This document shows, in pieces, positions 12,726 through 27,700 of a DNA stretch of 64,000 bases. The stretch's first letter is position 1. Every line of letters starts with the position of its first letter. Origin of the DNA: Pratylenchus scribneri (Eukaryota > Nematoda > Chromadorea > Rhabditida > Pratylenchidae); assembly GCA_030063045.1 (NCBI GenBank), contig JAQSEB010000078.1:192001-256000 (forward strand), in the 5' to 3' direction. The translations under genes and the position numbers were made by a program. The notes beneath the pieces are model-generated. The model was not told the origin of the DNA. It made no database searches and was given only the letters and a program-made list of their open reading frames with translations.

Positions 12726-15700
12726 TGCCGAGAAATTTCAAAGAAAAATATCATTATGATTTTTTAAAATTCATTTTAGCCTAAGGGAACAGTGTTCCTG
12801 CCGAGAAATTTCAAAGAAAAATATCATTATGATTTTTTAAAATTCATTTTAGCCTAAGGGAACAGTGTTCTGGCCTCGAAATTTCAAAGAAAAATATCAT
12901 TATGATTTATAAAAAAATTCATTTTAGCCTAAGGGAACAGTGTTCCTGCCGAGAAATTTCAAAGAAAAATATCATTATGATTTTTTAAAATTCATTTTAG
13001 CCTAAGGGAACAGTGTTCCTGCCGAGAAATTTCAAACAAAAATATCATTATGATTTTTTAAAATCATTTTAGCCTAAGGGAACAGTGTTCTGGCCTCGAA
13101 ATTTCAAAGAAAAATATCATTATGATTTTTTAAAATTCATTTTAGCCTAAGGGAACAGTGTTCCTGCCGAGAAATTTCAAAGAAAAATATCATTATGATT
13201 TTTTAAAATTCATTTTAGCCTAAGGGAACAGTGTTCTGGCCTCGAAATTTCAAAGAAAAATATCATTATGATTTTTTAAAATTCATTTTAGCCTAACAGA
13301 ACACTGTTCCTGCCGAGAAATTTCAAAGAAAAATATCATTATGATTTTTTAAAATTCATTTTAGCCTAAGGGAACAGTGTTCTGGCCTCGAAATTTCAAA
13401 GAAAAATATCATTATGATTTTTTAAAATTCATTTTAGCCTAACGGAACACTGTTCTTGCCGAGAAATTTCAAAGAAAAATATCATTATGATTTTTTAAAA
13501 TTCATTTTAGCCTAAGGGAACAGTGTTCCTGCCGAGAAATTTCAAAGAAAAATATCATTATGATTTTTTAAAATTCATTTTAGCCTAAGGGAACAGTGTT
13601 CTGGCCTCGAAATTTCAAAGAAAAATATTATTATGATTTTTTAAAATTCATTTTAGCCTAACAGAACACTGTTCCTGCCGAGAAATTTCAAAGAAAAATA
13701 TCATTATGATTTTTTAAAATTCATTTTAGCCTAAGGGAACAGTGTTCTGGCCTCGAAATTTCAAAGAAAAATATTATTATGATTTTTTAAAATTCATTTT
13801 AGCCTAACAGAACACTGTTCCTGCCGAGAAATTTCAAAGAAAAATATCATTATGATTTTTTAAAATTCATTTTAGCCTAAGGGAACAGTGTTCCTGCCGA
13901 GAAATTTCAAAGAAAAATATCATTATGATTTTTTAAAATCATTTTAGCCTAAGGGAACAGTGTTCCTGCCGAGAAATTTCAAAGAAAAATATCATTATGA
14001 TTTTTTAAAATTCATTTTAGCCTAACAGAACACTGTTCCTGCCGAGAAATTTCAAAGAAAAATATCATTATGATTTTTTAAAATTCATTTTAGCCTAAGG
14101 GAACAGTGTTCCTGCCGAGAAATTTCAAAGAAAAATATCATTATGATTTTTTAAAATTCATTTTAGCCTAAGGGAACAGTGTTCTGGCCTCGAAATTTCA
14201 AAGAAAAATATCATTATGATTTATAAAAAAATTCATTTTAGCCTAAGGGAACAGTGTTCCTGCCGAGAAATTTCAAAGAAAAATATCATTATGATTTTTT
14301 AAAATTCATTTTAGCCTAAGGGAACAGTGTTCCTGCCGAGAAATTTCAAACAAAAATATCATTATGATTTTTTAAAATCATTTTAGCCTAAGGGAACAGT
14401 GTTCTGGCCTCGAAATTTCAAAGAAAAATATCATTATGATTTTTTAAAATTCATTTTAGCCTAAGGGAACAGTGTTCCTGCCGAGAAATTTCAAAGAAAA
14501 ATATCATTATGATTTTTTAAAATTCATTTTAGCCTAAGGGAACAGTGTTCTGGCCTCGAAATTTCAAAGAAAAATATCATTATGATTTTTTAAAATTCAT
14601 TTTAGCCTAACAGAACACTGTTCCTGCCGAGAAATTTCAAAGAAAAATATCATTATGATTTTTTAAAATTCATTTTAGCCTAAGGGAACAGTGTTCTGGC
14701 CTCGAAATTTCAAAGAAAAATATCATTATGATTTTTTAAAATTCATTTTAGCCTAACGGAACACTGTTCTTGCCGAGAAATTTCAAAGAAAAATATCATT
14801 ATGATTTTTTAAAATTCATTTTAGCCTAAGGGAACAGTGTTCCTTCCGAGAAATTTCAAAGAAAAATATCATTATGATTTTTTAAAATTCATTTTAGCCT
14901 AAGGGAACAGTGTTCTGGCCTCGAAATTTCAAAGAAAAATATTATTATGATTTTTTAAAATTCATTTTAGCCTAACAGAACACTGTTCCTGCCGAGAAAT
15001 TTCAAAGAAAAATATCATTATGATTTTTTAAAATTCATTTTAGCCTAAGGGAACAGTGTTCTGGCCTCGAAATTTCAAAGAAAAATATTATTATGATTTT
15101 TTAAAATTCATTTTAGCCTAACAGAACACTGTTCCTGCCGAGAAATTTCAAAGAAAAATATCATTATGATTTTTTAAAATTCATTTTAGCCTAACAGAAC
15201 ACTGTTCCTGCCGAGAAATTTCAAAGAAAAATATCATTATGATTTTTTAAAATTCGTTTTAGCCTAAGGGAACAGTGTTCTGGCCTTGAAATTTCAAAGA
15301 AAAATATCATTATGATTTTTTAAAATTCATTTTAGCCTAACAGAACACTGTTCCTGCCGAGAAATTTCAAAGAAAAATATCATTATGATTTTTTAAAATT
15401 CATTTTAGCCTAAGGGAACAGTGTTCTTGCCGAGAAATTTCAAAGAAAAATATCATTATGATTTTTTAAAATTCATTTTAGCCTAAGGGAACAGTGTTCT
15501 TGCCGAGAAATTTCAAAGAAAAATATCATTATGATTTTTTAAAATTCATTTTAGCCTAAGGGAACATGTTCTGGCCTCGAAATTTCAAAGAAAAATATCA
15601 TTATGATTTTTTAAAATTCATTTTAGCCTAAGGGAACAGTGTTCCTGCCGAGAAATTTCAACGAAAAATATCATTATGATTTTTTAAAATTCATTTTAGC

Positions 15701-18700
15701 CTAAGGGAACAGTGTTCTGGCCTCGAAATTTCAAAGAAAAATATCATTATGATTTTTTAAAATTCATTTTAGCCTAAGGGAACAGTGTTCCTGCCGAGAA
15801 ATTTCAAAGAAAAATATCATTATGATTTTTTAAAATTCATTTTAGCCTTAGGGAACAGTGTTCTGGTCTCGAAATTTCAAAGAAAAATATCATTCTGATT
15901 TTTTAAAATTCATTTTAGCCTAACAGAACACTGTTCCAGCCGAGAAATTTCAAAGAAAAATATTATTATGATTTTTTAAAATTTATTTTAGTCTAAGGGA
16001 ACAGTGTTCCTGCCGAGAAATTTCAAACAAAAATATCATTATGATTTTTTAAAATCATTTTAGCCTAAGGGAACAGTGTTCTGGCCTCGAAATTTCAAAG
16101 AAAAATATCATTATGATTTTTTAAAATTCATTTTAGCCTAAGGGAACAGTGTTCCTGCCGAGAAATTTCAAAGAAAAATATCATTATGATTTTTTAAAAT
16201 TCATTTTAGCCTAAGGGAACAGTGTTCTGGCCTCGAAATTTCAAAGAAAAATATCATTCTGATTTTTTAAAATTCATTTTAGCCTAACAGAACACTGTTC
16301 CTGCCGAGAAATTTCAAAGAAAAATATCATTATGATTTTTTAAAATTCATTTTAGCCTAAGGGAACAGTGTTCCTGCCGAGAAATTTCAAAGAAAAATAT
16401 CATTATGATTTTTTAAAATCATTTTAGCCTAAGGGAACAGTGTTCTGGCCTCGAAATTTCAAAGAAAAATATCATTATGATTTTTTAAAATTCATTTTAG
16501 CCTAAGGGAACAGTGTTCCTGCCGAGAAATTTCAAAGAAAAATATCATTCTGATTTTATAAAATTCATTTTAGCCTAACAGAACACTGTTCCTGCCGAGA
16601 AATTTCAAAGAAAAATATCATTATGATTTTTTAAAATTCATTTTAGCCTTAGGAAACAGTGTTCTGGCCTCGAAATTTCAAAGAAAAATATCATTATGAT
16701 TTTTTAAAATTCATTTTAGCCTTAGGAAACAGTGTTCTGGCCTCGAAATTTCAAAGAAAAATATTATTATGATTTTTTAAAATTCATTTTAGCCTAAGGG
16801 AACAGTGTTCTTGCCGAGAAATTTCAAAGAAAAATATCATTATGATTTTTTAAAATTCATTTTAGCCTAAGGGAACATGTTCTGGCCTCGAAATTTCAAA
16901 GAAAAATATCATTATGATTTTTTAAAATTCATTTTAGCCTAAGGGAACAGTGTTCCTGCCGAGAAATTTCAACGAAAAATATCATTATGATTTTTTAAAA
17001 TTCATTTTAGCCTAAGGGAACAGTGTTCTGGCCTCGAAATTTAAAAGAAAAATATCATTATGATTTTTTAAAATTCATTTTAGCCTAAGGGAACAGTGTT
17101 CCTGCCGAGAAATTTCAAAGAAAAATATCATTATGATTTTTTAAAATTCATTTTAGCCTAAGGGAACAGTGTTCTGGTCTCGAAATTTCAAAGAAAAATA
17201 TCATTCTGATTTTTTAAAATTCATTTTAGCCTAAGGGAACAGTGTTCCTGCCGAGAAATTTCAAAGAAAAATATCATTATGATTTTTTAAAATTCATTTT
17301 AGCCTTAGGGAACAGTGTTCTGGTCTCGAAATTTCAAAGAAAAATATCATTCTGATTTTTTAAAATTCATTTTAGCCTAACAGAACACTGTTCCAGCCGA
17401 GAAATTTCAAAGAAAAATATTATTATGATTTTTTAAAATTTATTTTAGTCTAAGGGAACAGTGTTCCTGCCGAGAAATTTCAAACAAAAATATCATTATG
17501 ATTTTTTAAAATCATTTTAGCCTAAGGGAACAGTGTTCTGGCCTCGAAATTTCAAAGAAAAATATCATTATGATTTTTTAAAATTCATTTTAGCCTAAGG
17601 GAACAGTGTTCCTGCCGAGAAATTTCAAAGAAAAATATCATTATGATTTTTTAAAATTCATTTTAGCCTAAGGGAACAGTGTTCTGGCCTCGAAATTTCA
17701 AAGAAAAATATCATTCTGATTTTTTAAAATTCATTTTAGCCTAACAGAACACTGTTCCTGCCGAGAAATTTCAAAGAAAAATATCATTATGATTTTTTAA
17801 AATTCATTTTAGCCTAAGGGAACAGTGTTCCTGCCGAGAAATTTCAAAGAAAAATATCATTATGATTTTTTAAAATCATTTTAGCCTAAGGGAACAGTGT
17901 TCTGGCCTCGAAATTTCAAAGAAAAATATCATTATGATTTTTTAAAATTCATTTTAGCCTAAGGGAACAGTGTTCCTGCCGAGAAATTTCAAAGAAAAAT
18001 ATCATTCTGATTTTATAAAATTCATTTTAGCCTAACAGAACACTGTTCCTGCCGAGAAATTTCAAAGAAAAATATCATTATGATTTTTTAAAATTCATTT
18101 TAGCCTTAGGAAACAGTGTTCTGGCCTCGAAATTTCAAAGAAAAATATTATTATGATTTTTTAAAATTCATTTTAGCCTAAGGGAACAGTGTTCTGGCCT
18201 CGAAATTTCAAAGAAAAATATCATTATGATTTTTTAAAATTCATTTTAGCCTAAGGGAACAGTGTTCCTGCCGAGAAATTTCAAAGAAAAATATTATTAT
18301 GATTTTTTAAAATTCATTTTAGCCTAAGGGAACAGTGTTCTTGCCGAGAAATTTCAAAGAAAAATATCATTATGATTTTTTAAAATTCATTTTAGCCTAA
18401 GGGAACATGTTCTGGCCTCGAAATTTCAAAGAAAAATATCATTATGATTTTTTAAAATTCATTTTAGCCTAAGGGAACAGTGTTCCTGCCGAGAAATTTC
18501 AACGAAAAATATCATTATGATTTTTTAAAATTCATTTTAGCCTAAGGGAACAGTGTTCTGGCCTCGAAATTTAAAAGAAAAATATCATTATGATTTTTTA
18601 AAATCATTTTAGCCTAAGGGAACAGTGTTCTGGCCTCGAAATTTCAAAGAAAAATATCATTATGATTTTTTAAAATTCATTTTAGCCTAAGGGAACAGTG

Positions 18701-21700
18701 TTCCTGCCGAGAAATTTCAAAGAAAAATATCATTCTGATTTTATAAAATTCATTTTAGCCTAACAGAACACTGTTCCTGCCGAGAAATTTCAAAGAAAAA
18801 TATCATTATGATTTTTTAAAATCATTTTAGCCTAAGGGAACAGTGTTCTGGCCTCGAAATTTCAAAGAAAAATATCATTATGATTTTTTAAAATTCATTT
18901 TAGCCTAAGGGAACAGTGTTCCTGCCGAGAAATTTCAAAGAAAAATATCATTATGATTTTTTAAAATTCATTTTAGCCTAAGGGAACAGTGTTCTTGCCG
19001 AGAAATTTCAAAGAAAAATATCATTATGATTTTTTAAAATTCATTTTAGCCTAAGGGAACAGTGTTCCTGCCGAGAAATTTCAAAGAAAAATATCATTCT
19101 GATTTTATAAAATTCATTTTAGCCTAACAGAACACTGTTCCTGCCGAGAAATTTCAAAGAAAAATATCATTATGATTTTTTAAAATTCATTTTAGCCTTA
19201 GGAAACAGTGTTCTGGCCTCGAAATTTCAAAGAAAAATATCATTATGATTTTTTAAAATTCATTTTAGCCTTAGGAAACAGTGTTCTGGCCTCGAAATTT
19301 CAAAGAAAAATATTATTATGATTTTTTAAAATTCATTTTAGCCTAAGGGAACAGTGTTCTTGCGAGAAATTTCAAAGAAAAATATCATTATGATTTTTTA
19401 AAATTCATTTTAGCCTAAGGGAACATGTTCTGGCCTCGAAATTTCAAAGAAAAATATCATTATGATTTTTTAAAATTCATTTTAGCCTAAGGGAACAGTG
19501 TTCCTGCCGAGAAATTTCAACGAAAAATATCATTATGATTTTTTAAAATTCATTTTAGCCTAAGGGAACAGTGTTCTGGCCTCGAAATTTAAAAGAAAAA
19601 TATCATTATGATTTTTTAAAATTCATTTTAGCCTAAGGGAACAGTGTTCCTGCCGAGAAATTTCAAAGAAAAATATCATTATGATTTTTTAAAATTCATT
19701 TTAGCCTAAGGGAACAGTGTTCTGGTCTCGAAATTTCAAAGAAAAATATCATTCTGATTTTTTAAAATTCATTTTAGCCTAAGGGAACAGTGTTCCTGCC
19801 GAGAAATTTCAAAGAAAAATATCATTATGATTTTTTAAAATTCATTTTAGCCTTAGGGAACAGTGTTCTGGTCTCGAAATTTCAAAGAAAAATATCATTC
19901 TGATTTTTTAAAATTCATTTTAGCCTAACAGAACACTGTTCCAGCCGAGAAATTTCAAAGAAAAATATTATTATGATTTTTTAAAATTTATTTTAGTCTA
20001 AGGGAACAGTGTTCCTGCCGAGAAATTTCAAACAAAAATATCATTATGATTTTTTAAAATCATTTTAGCCTAAGGGAACAGTGTTCTGGCCTCGAAATTT
20101 CAAAGAAAAATATCATTATGATTTTTTAAAATTCATTTTAGCCTAAGGGAACAGTGTTCCTGCCGAGAAATTTCAAAGAAAAATATCATTATGATTTTTT
20201 AAAATTCATTTTAGCCTAAGGGAACAGTGTTCTGGCCTCGAAATTTCAAAGAAAAATATCATTCTGATTTTTTAAAATTCATTTTAGCCTAACAGAACAC
20301 TGTTCCTGCCGAGAAATTTCAAAGAAAAATATCATTATGATTTTTTAAAATTCATTTTAGCCTAAGGGAACAGTGTTCCTGCCGAGAAATTTCAAAGAAA
20401 AATATCATTATGATTTTTTAAAATCATTTTAGCCTAAGGGAACAGTGTTCTGGCCTCGAAATTTCAAAGAAAAATATCATTATGATTTTTTAAAATTCAT
20501 TTTAGCCTAAGGGAACAGTGTTCCTGCCGAGAAATTTCAAAGAAAAATATCATTCTGATTTTATAAAATTCATTTTAGCCTAACAGAACACTGTTCCTGC
20601 CGAGAAATTTCAAAGAAAAATATCATTATGATTTTTTAAAATTCATTTTAGCCTTAGGAAACAGTGTTCTGGCCTCGAAATTTCAAAGAAAAATATTATT
20701 ATGATTTTTTAAAATTCATTTTAGCCTAAGGGAACAGTGTTCTGGCCTCGAAATTTCAAAGAAAAATATCATTATGATTTTTTAAAATTCATTTTAGCCT
20801 AAGGGAACAGTGTTCCTGCCGAGAAATTTCAAAGAAAAATATCATTATGATTTTTTAAAATTCATTTTAGCCTTAGGAAACAGTGTTCTGGCCTCGAAAT
20901 TTCAAAGAAAAATATCATTATGATTTTTTAAAATTCATTTTAGCCTAAGGGAACAGTGTTCCTGCCGAGAAATTTCAAAGAAAAATATCATTATGATTTT
21001 TTAAAATTCATTTTAGCCTAAGGGAACAGTGTTCTGGCCTCGAAATTTCAAAGAAAAATATTATTATGATTTTTTAAAATTCATTTTAGCCTAACAGAAC
21101 ACTGTTCCTGCCGAGAAATTTCAAAGAAAAATATCATTATGATTTTTTAAAATTCATTTTAGCCTAAGGGAACAGTGTTCTGGCCTCGAAATTTCAAAGA
21201 AAAATATTATTATGATTTTTTAAAATTCATTTTAGCCTAACAGAACACTGTTCCTGCCGAGAAATTTCAAAGAAAAATATCATTATGATTTTTTAAAATT
21301 CATTTTAGCCTAACAGAACACTGTTCCTGCCGAGAAATTTCAAAGAAAAATATCATTATGATTTTTTAAAATTCGTTTTAGCCTAAGGGAACAGTGTTCT
21401 GGCCTCGAAATTTCAAAGAAAAATATCATTATGATTTTTTAAAATTCATTTTAGCCTAACAGAACACTGTTCCTGCCGAGAAATTTCAAAGAAAAATATC
21501 ATTATGATTTTTTAAAATTCATTTTAGCCTAAGGGAACAGTGTTCTTGCCGAGAAATTTCAAAGAAAAATATCATTATGATTTTTTAAAATTCATTTTAG
21601 CCTAAGGGAACAGTGTTCTTGCCGAGAAATTTCAAAGAAAAATATCATTATGATTTTTTAAAATTCATTTTAGCCTAAGGGAACATGTTCTGGCCTCGAA

Positions 21701-24700
21701 ATTTCAAAGAAAAATATCATTATGATTTTTTAAAATTCATTTTAGCCTAAGGGAACAGTGTTCCTGCCGAGAAATTTCAACGAAAAATATCATTATGATT
21801 TTTTAAAATTCATTTTAGCCTAAGGGAACAGTGTTCTGGCCTCGAAATTTCAAAGAAAAATATCATTATGATTTTTTAAAATTCATTTTAGCCTAAGGGA
21901 ACAGTGTTCCTGCCGAGAAATTTCAAAGAAAAATATCATTATGATTTTTTAAAATTCATTTTAGCCTTAGGGAACAGTGTTCTGGTCTCGAAATTTCAAA
22001 GAAAAATATCATTCTGATTTTTTAAAATTCATTTTAGCCTAACAGAACACTGTTCCAGCCGAGAAATTTCAAAGAAAAATATTATTATGATTTTTTAAAA
22101 TTTATTTTAGTCTAAGGGAACAGTGTTCCTGCCGAGAAATTTCAAACAAAAATATCATTATGATTTTTTAAAATCATTTTAGCCTAAGGGAACAGTGTTC
22201 TGGCCTCGAAATTTCAAAGAAAAATATCATTATGATTTTTTAAAATTCATTTTAGCCTAAGGGAACAGTGTTCCTGCCGAGAAATTTCAAAGAAAAATAT
22301 CATTATGATTTTTTAAAATTCATTTTAGCCTAAGGGAACAGTGTTCTGGCCTCGAAATTTCAAAGAAAAATATCATTCTGATTTTTTAAAATTCATTTTA
22401 GCCTAAGGGAACAGTGTTCCTGCCGAGAAATTTCAAAGAAAAATATCATTATGATTTTTTAAAATCATTTTAGCCTAAGGGAACAGTGTTCTGGCCTCGA
22501 AATTTCAAAGAAAAATATCATTATGATTTTTTAAAATTCATTTTAGCCTAAGGGAACAGTGTTCCTGCCGAGAAATTTCAAAGAAAAATATCATTCTGAT
22601 TTTATAAAATTCATTTTAGCCTAACAGAACACTGTTCCTGCCGAGAAATTTCAAAGAAAAATATCATTATGATTTTTTAAAATTCATTTTAGCCTTAGGA
22701 AACAGTGTTCTGGCCTCGAAATTTCAAAGAAAAATATCATTATGATTTTTTAAAATTCATTTTAGCCTTAGGAAACAGTGTTCTGGCCTCGAAATTTCAA
22801 AGAAAAATATCATTATGATTTTTTAAAATTCATTTTAGCCTTAGGAAACAGTGTTCTGGCCTCGAAATTTCAAAGAAAAATATTATTATGATTTTTTAAA
22901 ATTCATTTTAGCCTAAGGGAACAGTGTTCTGGCCTCGAAATTTCAAAGAAAAATATCATTATGATTTTTTAAAATTCATTTTAGCCTAAGGGAACAGTGT
23001 TCCTGCCGAGAAATTTCAAAGAAAAATATCATTATGATTTTTTAAAATTCATTTTAGCCTTAGGAAACAGTGTTCTGGCCTCGAAATTTCAAAGAAAAAT
23101 ATCATTATGATTTTTTAAAATTCATTTTAGCCTAAGGGAACATGTTCTGGCCTCGAAATTTCAAAGAAAAATATCATTATGATTTTTTAAAATTCATTTT
23201 AGCCTAAGGGAACAGTGTTCCTGCCGAGAAATTTCAACGAAAAATATCATTATGATTTTTTAAAATTCATTTTAGCCTAAGGGAACAGTGTTCTGGCCTC
23301 GAAATTTCAAAGAAAAATATCATTATGATTTTTAAAAATTCATTTTAGCCTAAGGGAACAGTGTTCCTGCCGAGAAATTTCAAAGAAAAATATCATTATG
23401 ATTTTTTAAAATTCATTTTAGCCTTAGGGAACAGTGTTCTGGTCTCGAAATTTCAAAGAAAAATATCATTCTGATTTTTTAAAATTCATTTTAGCCTAAC
23501 AGAACACTGTTCCAGCCGAGAAATTTCAAAGAAAAATATTATTATGATTTTTTAAAATTTATTTTAGTCTAAGGGAACAGTGTTCCTGCCGAGAAATTTC
23601 AAACAAAAATATCATTATGATTTTTTAAAATCATTTTAGCCTAAGGGAACAGTGTTCTGGCCTCGAAATTTCAAAGAAAAATATCATTATGATTTTTTAA
23701 AATTCATTTTAGCCTAAGGGAACAGTGTTCCTGCCGAGAAATTTCAAAGAAAAATATCATTATGATTTTTTAAAATTCATTTTAGCCTAAGGGAACAGTG
23801 TTCTGGCCTCGAAATTTCAAAGAAAAATATCATTCTGATTTTTTAAAATTCATTTTAGCCTAACAGAACACTGTTCCTGCCGAGAAATTTCAAAGAAAAA
23901 TATCATTATGATTTTTTAAAATTCATTTTAGCCTAAGGGAACAGTGTTCCTGCCGAGAAATTTCAAAGAAAAATATCATTATGATTTTTTAAAATCATTT
24001 TAGCCTAAGGGAACAGTGTTCTGGCCTCGAAATTTCAAAGAAAAATATCATTATGATTTTTTAAAATTCATTTTAGCCTAAGGGAACAGTGTTCCTGCCG
24101 AGAAATTTCAAAGAAAAATATCATTATGATTTTTTAAAATTCATTTTAGCCTAAGGGAACAGTGTTATGGCCTCGAAATTTCAAAGAAAAATATCATTCT
24201 GATTTTATAAAATTCATTTTAGCCTAACAGAACACTGTTCCTGCCGAGAAATTTCAAAGAAAAATATCATTATGATTTTTTAAAATTCATTTTAGCCTTA
24301 GGAAACAGTGTTCTGGCCTCGAAATTTCAAAGAAAAATATCATTATGATTTTTTAAAATTCATTTTAGCCTTAGGAAACAGTGTTCTGGCCTCGAAATTT
24401 CAAAGAAAAATATTATTATGATTTTTTAAAATTCATTTTAGCCTAAGGGAACAGTGTTCTGGCCTCGAAATTTCAAAGAAAAATATCATTATGATTTTTT
24501 AAAATTCATTTTAGCCTAAGGGAACAGTGTTCCTGCCGAGAAATTTCAAAGAAAAATATCATTATGATTTTTTAAAATTCATTTTAGCCTTAGGAAACAG
24601 TGTTCTGGCCTCGAAATTTCAAAGAAAAATATCATTATGATTTTTTAAAATTCATTTTAGCCTAAGGGAACAGTGTTCCTGCCGAGAAATTTCAAAGAAA

Positions 24701-27700
24701 AATATCATTATGATTTTTTAAAATTCATTTTAGCATTAGGGAACAGTGTTCTGGCCTCGAAATTTCAAAGAAAAATATTATTATGATTTTTTAAAATTCA
24801 TTTTAGCCTAAGGGAACAGTGTTCTGGCCTCGAAATTTCAAAGAAAAATATCATTATGATTTTTTAAAATTCATTTTAGCCTAACAGAACACTGTTCCTG
24901 CCGAGAAATTTCAAAGAAAAATATTATTATGATTTTTTAAAATTTATTTTAGTCTAAGGGAACAGTGTTCCTGCCGAGAAATTTCAAACAAAAATATCAT
25001 TATGATTTTTTAAAATCATTTTAGCCTAAGGGAACAGTGTTCTGGCCTCGAAATTTCAAAGAAAAATATCATTATGATTTTTTAAAATTCATTTTAGCCT
25101 AAGGGAACAGTGTTCCTGCCGAGAAATTTCAAAGAAAAATATCATTATGATTTTTTAAAATTCATTTTAGCCTAAGGGAACAGTGTTCTGGCCTCGAAAT
25201 TTCAAAGAAAAATATCATTCTGATTTTTTAAAATTCATTTTAGCCTAACAGAACACTGTTCCTGCCGAGAAATTTCAAAGAAAAATATCATTATGATTTT
25301 TTAAAATTCATTTTAGCCTAAGGGAACAGTGTTCCTGCCGAGAAATTTCAAAGAAAAATATCATTATGATTTTTTAAAATCATTTTAGCCTAAGGGAACA
25401 GTGTTCTGGCCTCGAAATTTCAAAGAAAAATATCATTATGATTTTTTAAAATTCATTTTAGCCTAAGGGAACAGTGTTCCTGCCGAGAAATTTCAAAGAA
25501 AAATATCATTATGATTTTTTAAAATTCATTTTAGCCTAAGGGAACAGTGTTATGGCCTCGAAATTTCAAAGAAAAATATCATTCTGATTTTATAAAATTC
25601 ATTTTAGCCTAACAGAACACTGTTCCTGCCGAGAAATTTCAAAGAAAAATATCATTATGATTTTTTAAAATTCATTTTAGCCTTAGGAAACAGTGTTCTG
25701 GCCTCGAAATTTCAAAGAAAAATATCATTATGATTTTTTAAAATTCATTTTAGCCTTAGGAAACAGTGTTCTGGCCTCGAAATTTCAAAGAAAAATATTA
25801 TTATGATTTTTTAAAATTCATTTTAGCCTAAGGGAACAGTGTTCTGGCCTCGAAATTTCAAAGAAAAATATCATTATGATTTTTTAAAATTCATTTTAGC
25901 CTAAGGGAACAGTGTTCCTGCCGAGAAATTTCAAAGAAAAATATCATTATGATTTTTTAAAATTCATTTTAGCCTTAGGAAACAGTGTTCTGGCCTCGAA
26001 ATTTCAAAGAAAAATATCATTATGATTTTTTAAAATTCATTTTAGCCTAAGGGAACAGTGTTCCTGCCGAGAAATTTCAAAGAAAAATATCATTATGATT
26101 TTTTAAAATTCATTTTAGCATTAGGGAACAGTGTTCTGGCCTCGAAATTTCAAAGAAAAATATTATTATGATTTTTTAAAATTCATTTTAGCCTAAGGGA
26201 ACAGTGTTCTGGCCTCGAAATTTCAAAGAAAAATATCATTATGATTTTTTAAAATTCATTTTAGCCTAACAGAACACTGTTCCTGCCGAGAAATTTCAAA
26301 GAAAAATATCATTATGATTTTTTAAAATTCATTTTAGCCTAAGGGAACAGTGTTCTGGCCGAGAAATTTCAAAGAAAAATATCATTATGATTTTTTAAAA
26401 TTCATTTTAGCCTAACAGAACAGTGTTCCTGCCGAGAAATTTCAAAGAAAAATATCATTATGATTTTTTAAAATTCATTTTAGCCTTAGGGAACAGTGTT
26501 CTGGCCTCGAAATTTCAAAGAAAAATATCATTATGATTTTTTAAAATTCATTTTAGCCTAAGGGAACAGTGTTCTGGCCTCGAAATTTCAAAGAAAAATA
26601 TCATTATGATTTTTTAAAATTCATTTTAGCCTAAGGGAACAGTGTTCCTGCTGAGAGAAATTTCAAAGAAAAATATCGTTATGATTTTTTAAAATTCATT
26701 TTAGCCTAAGGGAACAGTGTTATGGCCTCGAAATTTCAAAGAAAAATATCATTCTGATTTTATAAAATTCATTTTAGCCTAACAGAACACTGTTCCTGCC
26801 GAGAAATTTCAAAGAAAAATATCATTATGATTTTTTAAAATTCATTTTAGCCTTAGGAAACAGTGTTCTGGCCTCGAAATTTCAAAGAAAAATATCATTA
26901 TGATTTTTTAAAATTCATTTTAGCCTTAGGAAACAGTGTTCTGGCCTCGAAATTTCAAAGAAAAATATTATTATGATTTTTTAAAATTCATTTTAGCCTA
27001 AGGGAACAGTGTTCTGGCCTCGAAATTTCAAAGAAAAATATCATTATGATTTTTTAAAATTCATTTTAGCCTAAGGGAACAGTGTTCCTGCCGAGAAATT
27101 TCAAAGAAAAATATCATTATGATTTTTTAAAATTCATTTTAGCCTTAGGAAACAGTGTTCTGGCCTCGAAATTTCAAAGAAAAATATCATTATGATTTTT
27201 TAAAATTCATTTTAGCCTAAGGGAACAGTGTTCCTGCCGAGAAATTTCAAAGAAAAATATCATTATGATTTTTTAAAATTCATTTTAGCATTAGGGAACA
27301 GTGTTCTGGCCTCGAAATTTCAAAGAAAAATATTATTATGATTTTTTAAAATTCATTTTAGCCTAAGGGAACAGTGTTCTGGCCTCGAAATTTCAAAGAA
27401 AAATATCATTATGATTTTTTAAAATTCATTTTAGCCTAACAGAACACTGTTCCTGCCGAGAAATTTTAAAGAAAAATATCATTATGATTTTTTAAAATTC
27501 ATTTTAGCCTAAGGGAACAGTGTTCTGGCCGAGAAATTTCAAAGAAAAATATCATTATGATTTTTTAAAATTCATTTTAGCCTAACAGAACAGTGTTCCT
27601 GCCGAGAAATTTCAAAGAAAAATATCATTATGATTTTTTAAAATTCATTTTAGCCTTAGGGAACAGTGTTCTGGCCTCGAAATTTCAAAGAAAAATATCA